Positions 42,909 to 55,022 of a stretch of 64,000 bases of DNA are shown in pieces; the stretch's first letter is position 1, and each line of letters opens with the position of its first letter. Position numbers and translations under genes: made by a program. This DNA comes from Biomphalaria glabrata (lineage: Eukaryota > Mollusca > Gastropoda > Planorbidae): contig NC_074711.1 of NCBI RefSeq assembly GCF_947242115.1, positions 62,450,389-62,514,388 of the forward strand, read 5' to 3'. A model generated the notes under the pieces. The model saw only the letters and a program-made list of their open reading frames with translations, was not told the DNA's origin and ran no database searches.

Positions 42909-43617
42909 AGGTGTATGTGTGTGACTTATAGACATCAAAACCGCTTGACCAATCTTTATAAAACTTGGCAGGAATGTTTCTTGGGTACCAACTTAGACCG
43001 TAGTGTATGTATTGTAGCCCTAAAACAAACTTAAGACCCTAAAAAAAAATAAAGTTGTCCGACTCTATTACAGCTATAGTATTTTATGGATCTAGGCCAT
43101 GGTTAACAATGTTGATATGAGAAAAGATCGAAAGGATTTAGACCTAGATCTAATTTTAAGAAATACACTTTGCGCAGATAGTTTTTTACTTTGACACATG
43201 AAAATACAAAAGAATATCCGTTGATTTCCTTATATAATAAAATTAACCTTCAATTTTGTGTTTCAAAAGCATTTTTTACATAAATTAGTTCCTTATATCT
43301 ATCACTACAGATTTCCTGACGAACATTCTTTCATTAGACAATACCGTAATGAATCGCGTACTAAAAATTATTTCGTTTAATTGTTCACTTTATAATCCCA
43401 TTCATTTAACAAAGCTATCGCTCTTTTCGTTTTTAATAGATATGAATGTATCGGCTTCGTGTAAAACCATTTTCGCAAACCTAATTTTATTTTCGTAGCG
43501 TAAGAGAAAAAACTTGAAAGGATCATTAGCTAAGTTTAACATACATCTAAATCCAATCCACTAGATTAGTAAACACAAACTTAGACCCTCAGGCCGCGGG
43601 TAATGTCAGGCTAGTGT
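42909..43617 (-). mobile_element. Dispersed repeat family X, copy A
   Basis: Reverse-complement match to 59113-59725: GACTTATAGACATCAAAACC, GCTTGACCAATCTT, CCAACTTAGACCGTAGTGTA, CGCGTACTAAAAATTATTTC and AACTTAGACCCTCAGGCCGC. The outer end reads GGGTAATGTCAGGCTAGT. Non-coding in both copies. The CCCGCGGCC-type head and AT-rich end suggest a non-autonomous element; the class is not determined. Confidence 0.75.
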
Positions 43618-45025
43618 GTATATAAAATTTATATTGTGTGGGTTTTGCAATAATACAAATATGAAATGTCTGTTATCGAGTTTTATTTTTATTTTTTTAC
43701 TTCTAGAAAACAAAGATGGAATTGCATCATCATAGTACATCATCAGTTTATTCATTCAGTTCTTCAGTTGTTATATCAACATCATGCATTTGACTTTACG
43801 AAAAAGTCTCTAGAGAAACCGGACCGACTTCGTAATAAGAGCAAGATTTTTGGAGCATCAAAAAGAATCAATCATAAATGACTATACTATATATTTCATA
43901 TTTAACAATTATACTGCAACTTTTTTACTATAACAGACAAATTGTCATATGTCTTATAATAGTGATAATACCAATGCATAGCTTTGGAAACTGAAATTCT
44001 TTTATATTTTTGGGTTATATGTGTGAGTGACTGGATCATATTTGCTATATTTATTGCTTTTTCGACCATTACACACTTCAGTTCAAAACTTGTTTGAACA
44101 TTTAAATGTTTTATATGTCAGTGAAGACTTGAAACTGCATTAAACATATTTCTTGAATTGAGTATTGTGTGTGATAGAGTTTATCAAAGTGACGAGAATT
44201 ATAAATCAATTGAAAATAAAGCAAGAGACTTATCAGACTTAATTTTCTTATAATATTTTTAAAGTGCATTGAAACATAAAAATAAGTTCATTTATGCTTA
44301 AAAAAAACTAATCTAAACCTTTGGCAATTTAGAAATATTAGCTTCTTTAATATGAAAGTAACTAATTCGTTGTGGATTCACTGTTCTCTATTTTGTTACA
44401 TTTTATCTCAGAAGCTCTTGTACTAGATCAAAGTCAAAGTCAGAGTCATCCTCTTGCAGATTAGTTTCATAAAGTCAGAGTCATCCTCTTGCAGATTAGT
44501 TTCACAATGTTTTACCTCTATAGGCTTTAGAACTACGCGCTTCATTTTATAAGTGTTGATAGAATTCTCTTTGTTAGTCATCAGTCATCCGTTAGACTGT
44601 TGACGTTTCTTGTAGTACTCTTACATTTCTTGAACATAAAATAAAACATCAATTACCGTTCAACTATAGTGTTCAACTGTACAAACTAAGGCATTGACAT
44701 ATCAATGTGACATTAATTTAATATCTGTTGCCAGGGTTGTTGCTATATTCAATGAGTCACTAGTTGGAAAGACTCATGACTAATTTGAAAAAAGTTTTTG
44801 TTGTACCGTGACTGTACAAGTGTGATAGGCTCACTTTGATCTAGACAGATCTTTACACTTTATCTAATTGGTAAAAAAAAAAGTGGTATATAAATCTAAG
44901 TATTACTTGTATATTAAAAACGTTTCTAGTTCTTACTTTGAATAAAAGTTTAATTTGAAATTTAGACGACACTTTCAAACGAAATTAAAATAGAACCAAA
45001 TTAAAGGCAAGCAACAACCAACATT
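43618..45025. other. AT-rich space between the convergent genes
   Basis: GTCAGAGTCATCCTCTTGCA is duplicated near 44438 and 44474 (31-bp unit, two copies). No exon seen. Confidence 0.5.
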
Positions 45026-45031
45026 TTTATT
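45026..45031 (-). promoter_or_regulatory. Polyadenylation signal of the Asn/Pro/Gln-rich gene
   Basis: AATAAA on the minus strand, 280 bases past the TGA at 45313-45311. Confidence 0.5.
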
Positions 45032-45310
45032 AGATAAGAAAACAAAACGTTGAAATAAACTAGAAGTCAATTTGATCCATCAACCAGAAAACAGACGGGA
45101 CAAGTGATAGTAGAACTTCTGTTGAAGTTTTGTTCAATTTAGTTACGCTCAAATCTGATGTGACGAATATGTTTTTAGCATGCACTGAATTAGTCCAGAT
45201 TTTTTATGCTGCCCTGTAATCTTTCAAGACAAAGAGTTCCGTGACATATAGATCTTTCACAATTCTCAGACACAGAAAACATTTGAAAAGCATTTAGAGA
45301 CGGTACTCGG

Positions 45311-48162
45311 TCAGACTAGTTCCGTCCCTTCGAAGCCAATCATTGACATTATTTTATCCATGACGTACGGCGAAGGAATCGACCTTGGCATGATGACCTG
45401 ACCTGACTTAAGCAAATCATGAGGCGAAGAGCGGCGCATCGCCGCGAAGCTGGCCAGCGCTGGGGCTGGGGTGGGCAGCGACTGGGCTGGTTGTCCGAAA
45501 AGTAAAGGGAAGTTGGCCTGTGACGAGGCTGGAGGAAAGTAAAGCAAGTTGCTGGGAAACCTGGAGCTGGATGTCAAGACTGTGAAGGGAGGCATGCTGT
45601 AACCTGACCCAAAGAGATTTCGCCCGGTCGGAATTTGAGGGGAAAGCCTTGCAATATTCGGCAGTTGATTCTGACTTATGAACGGTATCTGCTGACCAAT
45701 AAATGGTGGAATGTTTTCATTATTAGCATTCAGGAATTGGTCCATGGGGTTAATTGGCGAATTCCTTGGGATGTTTTCTTTCACCTGATTGGTCCATTGT
45801 GGAGCTTGAAAGTTTGGTGAGTTATTTCTCGGCTCGTTTAGTCTCTCCTGCATTTTGTTATCCGTTTGACTCCTCGCGGCGGGTGAGACAGATTCAGACC
45901 TTGGAGGGTTAATAAATATTTGATTGTTTTCGGGCATTGAATTGGGAGAAGGATTGCTTGGAGGGCTAGGAGTTGTTTCCGGCACTTCCTGTGGTATTCT
46001 GGGATTGTTGTTCCTTCTTGGATAATTTGCAGGGCTTATTTCATAATGTTGATAATTTTCCGAATTTCTTCTTTGTGAATTTCCAGGCATGTTTTCTTGG
46101 TTCTGTGGAACGCTCGGGACATTGTTGCGAAACACATTATCTGCTGCATTATTTTGCATCTGATAACTGGGTGCAACACTAGCTTGCCTCTGAAAATTTG
46201 TAGGAAGATTCGCCGGATTTTGATAATTTGTTGGAGCATTTCCAGGATTTTGATAATCTATAGGAGCATTGCTAGGGTTTTGATAACTTGTAGGAAGATT
46301 GCCAGGATTTTGATAATTTGTAGGAGCATTACCTGGATTTTGATAATTTGTTGGAGCATTACCTGGATTTTGATAATTATTTGGCGCCTGGCTTGAATGT
46401 TGATAATTAACAGGAGCATTTCCTGAATTCTGATAATTTGGTGGATTATTGCCTGGATTCTGATAATTTGGTGGGATATTGCCTGGATTCTGATAATTTG
46501 GTGGGTTATTGCCTGGATTCTGATAATTAGATTGAGTATTGCTTGGATTCTGAAAGCCAGGCGAAACACTTCCTTGATATTGGTAGCTACCTGGTGTAAA
46601 GTTCTCATTTCTTGGAGCATTTCCTTGAAAAGATGCCGTGCTTTCCATCTGGCTAGCATCAAATCTTGGAGTCAGTGGTAGGGTAGGTGGAAAAAATCCA
46701 TTCATTTGTGGTAAAATGTTAAACGGTGGTCTTAAAGGAAACGTATCAAAGTTCGTCATAGTTGGCCACGAGAATTGCGAACTCTGACCTGAACTCTGAC
46801 CCGAACCTGTAATACCATTATTATATCTCGACTGTGGAGATTCAAAAGTCTCTTTAGGGATATTGTTGTTTTGGAAATCATACGTCATTTCCTGTTGCAT
46901 GGGTCTGTCTGTCCACACTGCGGTCGCCTCAGACGGTCTCTGTCGAACGTCGCCTTGACTTTGAGCTTGACCTTGACCTTGCTGGGTGGGCGGCGCATTA
47001 TTCCAGCTCGTGGAAGACGGGGCCGATGATCCGGGGAGCATTGTTTGCCCAGTAGAAGATGATACGAACATATTTGCATCTCCTGGCCTGCCAAACTGGC
47101 CCTCTGGTGGCGGGGTTGTCGGGGCTGGCGGAGGCACTTCGATATCAAACATCTCTTGTGCTACAGAGGTTCTCATAAAGTTTTTGGTAAACTGGTCTAA
47201 ATTAGGGTGGGCAACCATATTCATTATGAACTGAGACAGAGCTGAAACAAATGATAACATTCTACTGAGATTATTGCTAACATTGCTGAAATTGTATTTT
47301 AAAATTGAAGAGAAAATATAACTATCTGAACAATTAGTTGACCAACTGAACACAGACCAAAGTCCTAGATCTATATTCCTGTGGAACGAGTCATTGACAG
47401 CATTGACACATTTTTTCTTATTGTTTACAAGTTGGAAACAAAATGTTACAAGACAGTTTACAATTGCATACGGAGTCTCTAGAATTATAGGTCACGTGAT
47501 GAATAGAAAAATATATTAAAGCTGGCACAATTCTTTCTCAATCTTCCGTCTCATAATTTTAAATTCTCTTTAATTCCCTTGAAACAGAAGGTAGATTGAA
47601 GTTTACTTCTAGAATACATACAACTAGATGAAATCAAATAAAGCGCTTTCATGATTCCAATGGGATTATAGTTATAAAAGTTGGAAAAGTGTACTTTAGA
47701 ATTGTCGGAACAGGTTTTAAAAGGTGTAAACTCCTGTTTAAATATTTGACATTTACCATTATTGTGCAAAGGCTTAAATTAACGGAGAGGCTGCTGCAGA
47801 CGGCTTTTGGAGCAACCCAGAATGCCTTCCTGCTCTTATGGCGACAGGGTACACTTTTTTTTTAAAGTTCCAGAAAATAAAGTACAAAATATTTCATTGA
47901 CCCTAAACGACATTATCTGTCGGAAACTCAAACTGTGTTTTATTGAGCAATATATATTCTATGGGATTGGCTCCAACATCAGATTGTTGAATAAAGAAAC
48001 ATACTAGTACATTTGTTTACATTGATTAGAGGTCTTTAGGCGATCTGTTTACATTGTGTAAGACAAAGTCAAAACATCAAGATACTTACATTGAGACGAT
48101 GTGATGGTACAACAGAGCAAGAAAGCAGTTAATGAGGTCATCATGGCGTGTGCAGGAAGCAT
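45311..48162 (-). CDS. Secreted Asn/Pro/Gln-rich repeat protein, 2 exons, 667 aa
   Basis: Exon 1 is 48162-48090 and exon 2 is 47241-45311. The junction CAAT|GTAAGT ... TTTCAG|CT is phase 1, and the exons total 2004 bases. Exon 1 encodes a signal peptide (MLPAHAMMTSLTAFLLCCTI); a start at the downstream MMTSL is also possible. After cleavage comes a short helix-like segment (residues about 25-60: QFIMNMVAHPNLDQF), then low-complexity Pro/Asn/Gln/Ser sequence. Residues about 245-385 hold about 13 copies of an 11-residue repeat around NYQNPGNAPT (33-bp DNA period). The C-terminal 90 residues are less repetitive and end MDKIMSMIGFEGTELV. No known domain and almost no cysteine in the mature part. 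It is probably a disordered extracellular structural protein (matrix, mucus or egg-coat type), by composition only. A longer open frame starting at 47353 would omit the signal exon and is less likely. Confidence 0.82.
46170..46570 (-). repeat. 33-bp coding repeat (NYQNPGN)
   Basis: About 13 tandem units inside exon 2 of the Asn/Pro/Gln-rich gene. Units vary mainly at two positions after PGN (NP, IP, AP, LP). The reading frame is kept, so the array is under coding constraint. Confidence 0.9.
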
Positions 48163-48521
48163 GGTGGAACACCTTTGGGGGAAAATACCGTTGAAAAAAA
48201 GATTTTATTTCCAAAAAGGTGACATCTCTACGAGTATTGCATTCCGTTCCTATACTGACAATTATAGCGTTTACAAATGTGATCATCTTTATGTGTTTAT
48301 TATATATCAGTTACAAGGATACATAAAGTTATAACAAGATAATATTACTCTTATATCGTAACACGAAACATAGGCTCAAAAACTTCACACGTATTTATGA
48401 TTGTACGAAATAAACTCTACATCATCTTGTCGTGATACAAGACAGCTGCATCATTACCTGTATCATAACATCATGTCTTAATACAAGACTGCTGCATCAT
48501 TACCTGTATCATAACATAGCA
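48163..48521. promoter_or_regulatory. Upstream region of the Asn/Pro/Gln-rich gene
   Basis: Between the ATG at 48162 and the LINE insertion. Contains a two-copy duplication of CTGCATCATTACCTGTATCA (about 48446 and 48492). No defined promoter motif. Confidence 0.35.
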
Positions 48522-49334
48522 TTTATACAGGGTACGTGTCCTGCCCAGCGTAACTGTCGGACCATAAGAAGTCCCTCTATACTGTCCATACCGGCGTTGG
48601 CAAGGACATCACTGTTTGTAGTGAGGTCTTGCCACCGTATGTCATGATGGAGCGCAAGCATCTTTGGTGGAAGCACTCAAGTAGTCTTAGTTGTTTTATG
48701 TATAGTGCCATGTCTCAGATCCATATAGAAGGTTGAGAGAACCACTGCCTGGTAGACATTGATTTTTGTAGGCAGGTGGAGCGATTTATTCCACCAAACT
48801 CTTGCCTGAAGGCGTCCATTGCGCTACTGGCCCTGGCCAGACGGTCATCAACTTCCCTTGAAAGTGGGCGTCATTTGAAACTCTACTAGCCAGATATGTG
48901 AAGTGGTCTACTACGTTAAGGGGCTGTCCGTTTGCGGTGGGGCTGAGTAGGGAGACGAACGTATGCCAAAGGCAGTCTTTTTTGGTGAGCTCAAAGGTGG
49001 TCGACGTAACAGAGGCGCCCCACGGAAACGCTTCAAAGACCAGCTTAGGAGCCAACTTGCCTTAGCTGAAAGAGAGCACCTGGTAGTATGCGGCCTCAGA
49101 AAGAGACAGCTTGAGGTCACTCACGAGGGCCGCGGGATACACATTTGAGACCAAAAGAAAATCCGCTGCCGAGGACAAACGCAGACGGCGAAAGGAAAAT
49201 CTAAATTGACCACCTGCGGACAATGGTTATGCTTGCCCTGGATGAGGCAAAATATGTAGGCAACAGCTGGGGCTGCGCAGCCACAGGGAATACTGCATTC
49301 CTCACTAATCTTTGGATTCGAAGACAAGCCTTAT
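48522..49334 (+). mobile_element. LINE insertion with internal inversion (twin priming)
   Basis: A 10-bp target duplication TAACATAGCA lies at 48512-48521 and 49335-49344. The right part (48958-49334) is plus-sense LINE 3' end: MPKAVFFGELKGGRRNRGAP and RKRFKDQLRSQL, then a zinc-finger-like tail. The left part (48522-48957) is minus-sense and encodes the segment just upstream in the same type of protein: VDHFTYLASRVSNDAHFQGK through RQLRWAGHV. That is the geometry of a twin-primed insertion. It contains stops and shifts. Confidence 0.88.
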
Positions 49335-49344
49335 TAACATAGCA

Positions 49345-50084
49345 GATATAATAATAACATTTAAAAAAACATTTTTGTCCTCTTATCCATGAGACGAGCC
49401 TACATGAAATAATTTGTTAAATCTTCTTGATCTAGTTTGTATTTCTTGTAAAATTCATTTACTTACCAGTTAGTTCTAGACTTGTTTTTGTTACTTTGTT
49501 ACAAGTAACAACACAGTAACAATTGTGCACACAGAGGATAATGTTACTGTTTTCGTTAGAATATAGATGTAACAAATGTTACGTTTTAACAGCATATCAA
49601 TGTGACATAGTCCTCCATTTTAGGGTCACAAACAAATCGATGTATTTCAACGTCCCACAGTCACTAGTCACATATCACTTAGGTGTTTCTAGCTACTTCT
49701 GCTCAGTGTTCCATTCTCTTCAACTAATGACATCTCAGCAAAAATATAAAAATATATTCTACCGAGTCAGACTCCCCCATGCACCCCCCCCCCACCCACC
49801 TTATTATGTGTACTAATTAAAATTCGTTTTTGTTTTCTTGTTTTCGCTTTCCTTTTAACTCCATCTAGCGAGACTCTCGAGTAAACACGTGAATGTAAAT
49901 GACTCAAATATTATGCAACAAAACAAAACCTACATTATGTATAAGACAGTTACAAATAAAGTTGTAAGACTATTTACATCAGAGAGGGGCTCCATCCATC
50001 ACTCACCTACTCATCGTTGAGATGAAAAGTGGTCGTGCTTTAGCTTTCTATATAAAGGCTGAGCTTCTAAAATCAAAGTTTGTA
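49345..50084. other. Intergenic AT-rich stretch
   Basis: A C-run lies near 49786-49797. The open frame at 49523-49816 has no coding support. Confidence 0.5.
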
Positions 50085-50345
50085 ATCTTCAGTTTGTATG
50101 TTTTACGTTTAAGAAATTCCCACAGAATGGGAGATTATTACATCTTAGACCAAGGATGGAAGAGGGCAGCGTTCGAACCCAGGATCCTTCCAGTCGATGG
50201 ACCAGAGCGCATACCACACGAACAAGCAGCCATCCAGTTCTCGATTCCGTGGAATAAATATGATATTTGTTTGTTGTTTGTTTTACATGATTTGGATGTT
50301 CCTTCAGATTTGAAGATAATTTACTTCCTAGTCTAAACCTCCCAC
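50085..50345 (-). mobile_element. tRNA-derived SINE(s), minus strand
   Basis: On the minus strand, GGATGGCTGCTTGTTCGTGT, TATGCGCTCTGGTCCATCG and a B-box-like GGGTTCGAACGC (near 50170) form a head. The preceding 50345-50279 segment (AAATTATCTTCAAATC, GGAACATCCAAATCATG) is the tail of a second SINE. So two SINEs lie in tandem or nested. Confidence 0.7.
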
Positions 50346-50486
50346 AGGAGGTTATTCATTTTTGTTCTTGTAAAAAAAAGTAAAATTAATATTTTGAAAC
50401 TAATGTCTATGAGTGTATGTAAAGTAATAACCTCACAGATAAAGAAACTTTAAAAATAAAGTTCGTAGTGATTAGTCCAGGACCGA

Positions 50487-50511
50487 ACTAACCCTAACCC
50501 TAACCCTAACC
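50487..50511. repeat. Short interstitial telomere-type repeat
   Basis: (CCCTAA)n, about four units, the complement of the TTAGGG repeat used by molluscs. Possibly chance or a repair scar. Confidence 0.6.
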
Positions 50512-50559
50512 TTTTAAGATTGTTTTGGACTCGTTAGTTTCAGACATCCCAGCAGACGT

Positions 50560-50690
50560 GAAGTTAACGACGCCTTTGTGCTATTTCTTACTGGGCGGAA
50601 GTGGATGACATCAAACAGGGATCGAACTCATGTAGACAGCCTGAAGAACAAAGTCAAACGTCCAGGAGGTCCTCGACTATAACAAGCAAA
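50560..50690 (-). mobile_element. tRNA-derived SINE relic (minus)
   Basis: On the minus strand, GAGGACCTCCTGGACGTTTG is followed by a good B box GAGTTCGATCC. The tail resembles the SINE tail (GGGATGTCTGAAACTA). Confidence 0.5.
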
Positions 50691-50960
50691 TAGTTTTGTT
50701 TAGTTAGAGTTAGCTCGAGTTGAAACAGTGACCTACGCATTCGCAAATACAACTTGAACGATTTATTTGCACCTCTAGGTACACACACACACACACATAC
50801 ACACACGCTTGACGATTTTTATATTAACATATTTGTATATGTAAGCTGTTTACATTTGCATTCATTAAAGAGTAGAGACTAGACTCGTAACAGTTGCACG
50901 GCCAATAAACAAGTCAACATTCATTCATCAACATCGTCCTGCCATGAGGCTACACCCAAG

Positions 50961-51375
50961 TATACTTCCTTACATCTGGTGTAGCACGTCTCCAGGTATA
51001 GTCTTTTACATCTGGTGTAGCACGTCTCCAGGTATAGTCTTTTACATCTGGTGTAGCACGTCTCCAGGTATAGTCTTTTACATCTGGTGAAGTAGATCTC
51101 TAGGTATAATAACCTACAGCTAGTGTAGCCCATGTCAAGGTATATTCCACTACAGCTTGTGTAACACATCTCCAGATATATCCCCTTACAGCTGGTGTAG
51201 CACATCTCCAGATATATCTCCTTACAGCTGGTGTAGCACATCTCCAGATATATTCCCTTACAGCTGGTGTAGCACATCTCCAGATATAGTCTCTTACAGC
51301 TGGTGTAGCACATCTCCAGATATAGTCTCTTACAGCTGACAGCTGGTGTAGTCCCTTACAGCTGGTGTAACACAT
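50961..51375. repeat. 36-bp minisatellite, about 11.5 copies
   Basis: The unit is built on TACAGCTGGTGTAGCACATC plus TCCAGATATAGTCTCT. The left copies carry TACATCTGGTG and GGTATAGTCTTT variants. The CYTSCKGIYLEM-type minus frame is an artefact. Confidence 0.95.
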
Positions 51376-51662
51376 TTCCATCCCCTTCATATATAGCACA
51401 CTTTTTTTTCGTTGTTGATTTCCTGCTGGAGCTATTCACATCAAGGCGTGACCTGTAGGAAGTGCACATTGAGTTTAAAAATAAAAAGATTATAAAGAGA
51501 TTTGTTTGTTTTGAGAATGTGTATTCTCACACAACCTCAGAAGCAGCCCCCACCAGGTAATTGTCTAAAATAGTAAAACATTTTAAAGAATCATTTGACG
51601 TTGTTTTTCACTTGAAAAATAACAATTTATAAAGAAAGAAATTTCTGTCTTCTAGTCTATCT

Positions 51663-51700
51663 ACTTTTTTTTTTTTTTTTGGGGGGGGGGGGGGGGGGGG
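51663..51700. repeat. T-run followed by a long G-run
   Basis: About 17 T then about 19-20 G. A homopolymer junction, liable to assembly error and to G-quadruplex formation. Confidence 0.9.
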
Positions 51701-51819
51701 CCAAAAGAAGAATTAAAAAAAAAAGGTCTTTCTAGTTTTTCTTTTGTCCTCTAAATTAGACAAATGGCACAAAACTAATAGCGCTTTTTCATCTTACTGG
51801 GGTCTTTTAGGGAACAAAC

Positions 51820-51910
51820 CTAGCCCACCGTGTACACAGAAGGCACGCCACTGCATGAACCACTGTGTACACAGAAGGCACGCCACTGCATGAACCACTG
51901 TGTACTTAAT
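51820..51910. repeat. Two-copy tandem duplication
   Basis: TGTACACAGAAGGCACGCCA plus CTGCATGAACCACTG is repeated twice. Confidence 0.85.
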
Positions 51911-52297
51911 TGTGGAGCTTTAAAATAAATATCTCTCTTTTTCGCTCTCTGGAACCTTCATTTTATTTTGACCTGCGCATCTTGGTTTCTCCCACAAAGA
52001 TTTGATTTGGAAAGACCCGCTTCATAATGCGCCCCCCCCCCCCCGCGACACATACACGCTCTCATATCGTGGGCCCGTTGATTTTAGTACCTTTTTACTT
52101 ATCCCCCTTGCCCCGCCAACAACACAAAGTCCCTCGTACACATTCCCTTTTCCCTTTCTACATTTCTCTTGGGTATTTTGTTCTCTAAATAGAAAGAACT
52201 ATCAACTTGGTTTTATTAAGTGTAATCGTATAGTTCACCTCTTTAGAATGTAACGAATTGACAATAGAACGAGAATCTAGATTTTCAGTGCTACTAA

Positions 52298-52311
52298 GAT
52301 ATAGGTTGTTT

Positions 52312-52342
<31 letters not shown>
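52298..52342. repeat. (TTG)n microsatellite
   Basis: About 12 TTG triplets. Confidence 0.9.
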
Positions 52343-52387
52343 GAGTCATACAAAGTACCATTCCTCCTCCTTCTCTCTCTCGCAAAA

Positions 52388-53536
52388 GAAAAGACTCTAG
52401 ATCTATCGAAATAAGTCAAATACAAACTTTGAGGCCATTCTTTAGAAATATCAAAACAAAAAAGACTCTAGATCTATCGAAATAAGTCAAATACAAACTT
52501 TGAGGCCATTCTTTAGAAATATCAAAACAAAAAAGACTCTAGATCTATCGAAATAAGTCAAATACAAACTTTGAGGCCATTCTTTAGAAATATCAAAACA
52601 AAAAAGACTCTAGATCTATCGAAATAAGCCGAATACAAACTTTGAGGCCATTCTTTAGAAATATCAAAACAAACAAAAGACTCTAGATCTATCGAAATAA
52701 GTCAAATACAAACTTTGAGGCCTTTCTTTAGAAATATCAAAACAAAAAAGACTCTAGATCTATCGAAATAAGTCAAATACAAACTTTGAGGCCATTCTTT
52801 AGAAATATCAAAACAAAAAAGACTCTAGATCTATCGAAATAAGTCAAATACAAACTTTGAGGCCATTCTTTAGAAATATCAAAACAAAAAAGACTCTAGA
52901 TCTATCGAAATAAGTCAAATACAAACTTTGAGGCCATTCTTTAGAAATATCAAAACAAAAAAGACTCTAGATCTATCGAAATAAGTCAAATACAAACTTT
53001 GAGGCCATTCTTTAGAAATATCAAAACAAAAAAGACTCTAGATCTATCGAAATAAGTCAAATACAAACTTTGAGGCCATTCTTTAGAAATATCAAAACAA
53101 AAAAGACTCTAGATCTATCGAAATAAGTCAAATACAAACTTTGAGGCCATTCTTTAGAAATATCAAAACAAACAAAAGACTCTAGATCTATCGAAATAAG
53201 TCAAATACAAACTTTGAGGCCATTCTTTAGAAATATCAAAACAAAAAAAGACTCTAGATCTATCGAAATAAGCCGAATACAAACTTTGAGGCCATTCTTT
53301 AGAAATATCAAAACAAACAAAAGACTCTAGATCTATCGAAATAAGTCAAATACAAACTTTGAGGCCATTCTTTAGAAATATCAAAACAAACAAAAGACTC
53401 TAGATCTATCGAAATAAGCCGAATACAAACTTTGAGGCCATTCTTTAGAAATATCAAAACAAACAAAAGACTCTAGATCTATCGAAATAAGTCAAATACA
53501 AACTTTGAGGCCATTTTTTAGAAATATCAAAACAAA
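52388..53536. repeat. 71-bp minisatellite, about 16 copies
   Basis: The unit is AAAGACTCTAGATCTATCGA plus AATAAGTCAAATACAAACTT and a TTGAGGCCATTCTTTAGAAA-TATCAAAACA part. Starts at 52391 and 52462 give 71 bp. Variants are AAGTCAAAT/AAGCCGAAT and AAAAAA/AAACAAA, and they recur in blocks. Confidence 0.97.
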
Positions 53537-54985
53537 AAAAAAAACGCACCAGAGTTACTGACAAGAAAAAAAAAGAAATTTATTTATTTGCATTTAATCA
53601 AGATCTAGGTAAAAAACAAATGCATGCAGTGTGTGTGTGAGTCTATTTGACGGGCATAGGAAATAACGTAAGGTCATAGACATATATATATAGACTGGAC
53701 GATAAAGTAAAAATTATTATGGGAAACATTTGGGAAAAGATTTGGATAAGTTTGTATGAGTTATACAGCAGTTATGAGCAGTGTAAAATTAAAAGTATTT
53801 TTTTTTTCAGCCATAACCTATATAATTGATAGAACCCCTTCTGTATTATTATATCTCTAATCGTGCCTACCAAATCTATTAAATTTACATAATTAAAATA
53901 ATTATAAATAGTTTTAAATACTAGATTTAGATCTAGCCTATATAAATACTATAGTAAAAAAATACTACTTACTACTAGTACTATACTACTATACTATAAA
54001 CTATAATTGTAATCTGTATAGTCTAGTCTATATAGTTAGTATATAAATAGTCTAGGCTAGATTGTCACTAGATCTATAATCTATACTTATACTAGATCTA
54101 GTCTATAGTCTGCATGCATAGATGATAGACTGACTAGTTTAATAGTTAGTAGTAAAAAGTATGAAAAGTATTAGACCTAGTTTTTACAAATATTAGTCAT
54201 ATTTTTTAGATTTAGATCTATCATTTCTATCAATATTAAATTAGTGACAGTCACGGTCACAGTGATACTGAATTATTCTGACTTACTGAAACTGAAAGTT
54301 ACTGTGTATAATATTCAATCTTTTTTCAACCTTTAGAATTTATCCTTGGCCTATCGTACTACGAACATTAGAGCACGTTCTGCTCATTTTCTTTGACTTT
54401 TTTGACTAAAAACTAATTCTAACAATTTGAATCGATAAGACGACCGCCATACATTAATAAAGAAGCCATATGTCAACAAACATAGATCCACATCACAAAC
54501 CTATATATATTTGCCTATGTCTATGATTATGAAAGAAAGGCAAAATATTGGGAATATGGCAGTTTTGTACTTTTCAAAACTAAAGATCATAATTATATAT
54601 TGGCTGAAATTTTAGTCCTAGAATTTATAGCTCAATTGCCGCCATTTTTTTTTCACATAGATAGAGTACATAAAACATATTTGACTTCCCCCAAATAAAA
54701 ATAACTTCCTACTTCCAGTCTATATTTATTTATGTCTATGCGTAAGGCATATTAAACATAAGAAGACTTTGGGGAAAAGAAAAAAAAATATGCTTTAAAA
54801 TACGGAATTTGTGATAGTTTAAAAATGCTTTCTAGTCTATGTAGTCTACGGCCTTTTGGGGAAATACCGAAAATAAACTACAAAGGTTTCATAGAAAGCT
54901 TGCGGTTTTTCACGAAAAAGTTGTCCAAATGTTGTGTATCTGTCAAAAGCCTTTCGTAGCGAGTAAAAGAAACCTTTGCACGAAA
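53537..54985. other. Very AT-rich stretch, no gene seen
   Basis: TAGTCTATA- and ACTATACTA-type simple sequence at 53930-54130. Nothing coding. Confidence 0.5.
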
Positions 54986-55022
54986 TTTCATGCGGGTACG
55001 TTCGATAGTTTAAAAGATTTCG

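Noticed and set aside
42777-43034. Plus frame of 85 codons with a hydrophobic, signal-like start
   Set aside because: Its second half lies in dispersed repeat family X (42909 onward) and it lies past a polyadenylation signal; no splice or coding evidence.
45311-47353. 680-codon single-exon version of the Asn/Pro/Gln-rich gene starting at 47353
   Set aside because: The first 38 codons are intron sequence; a TTTCAG acceptor at 47242 joins in phase to a signal-peptide exon at 48162-48090.
49523-49816. 97-codon plus frame ending in a Pro/His-rich stretch
   Set aside because: The Pro-rich end is only a C-run; no splice or homology evidence.
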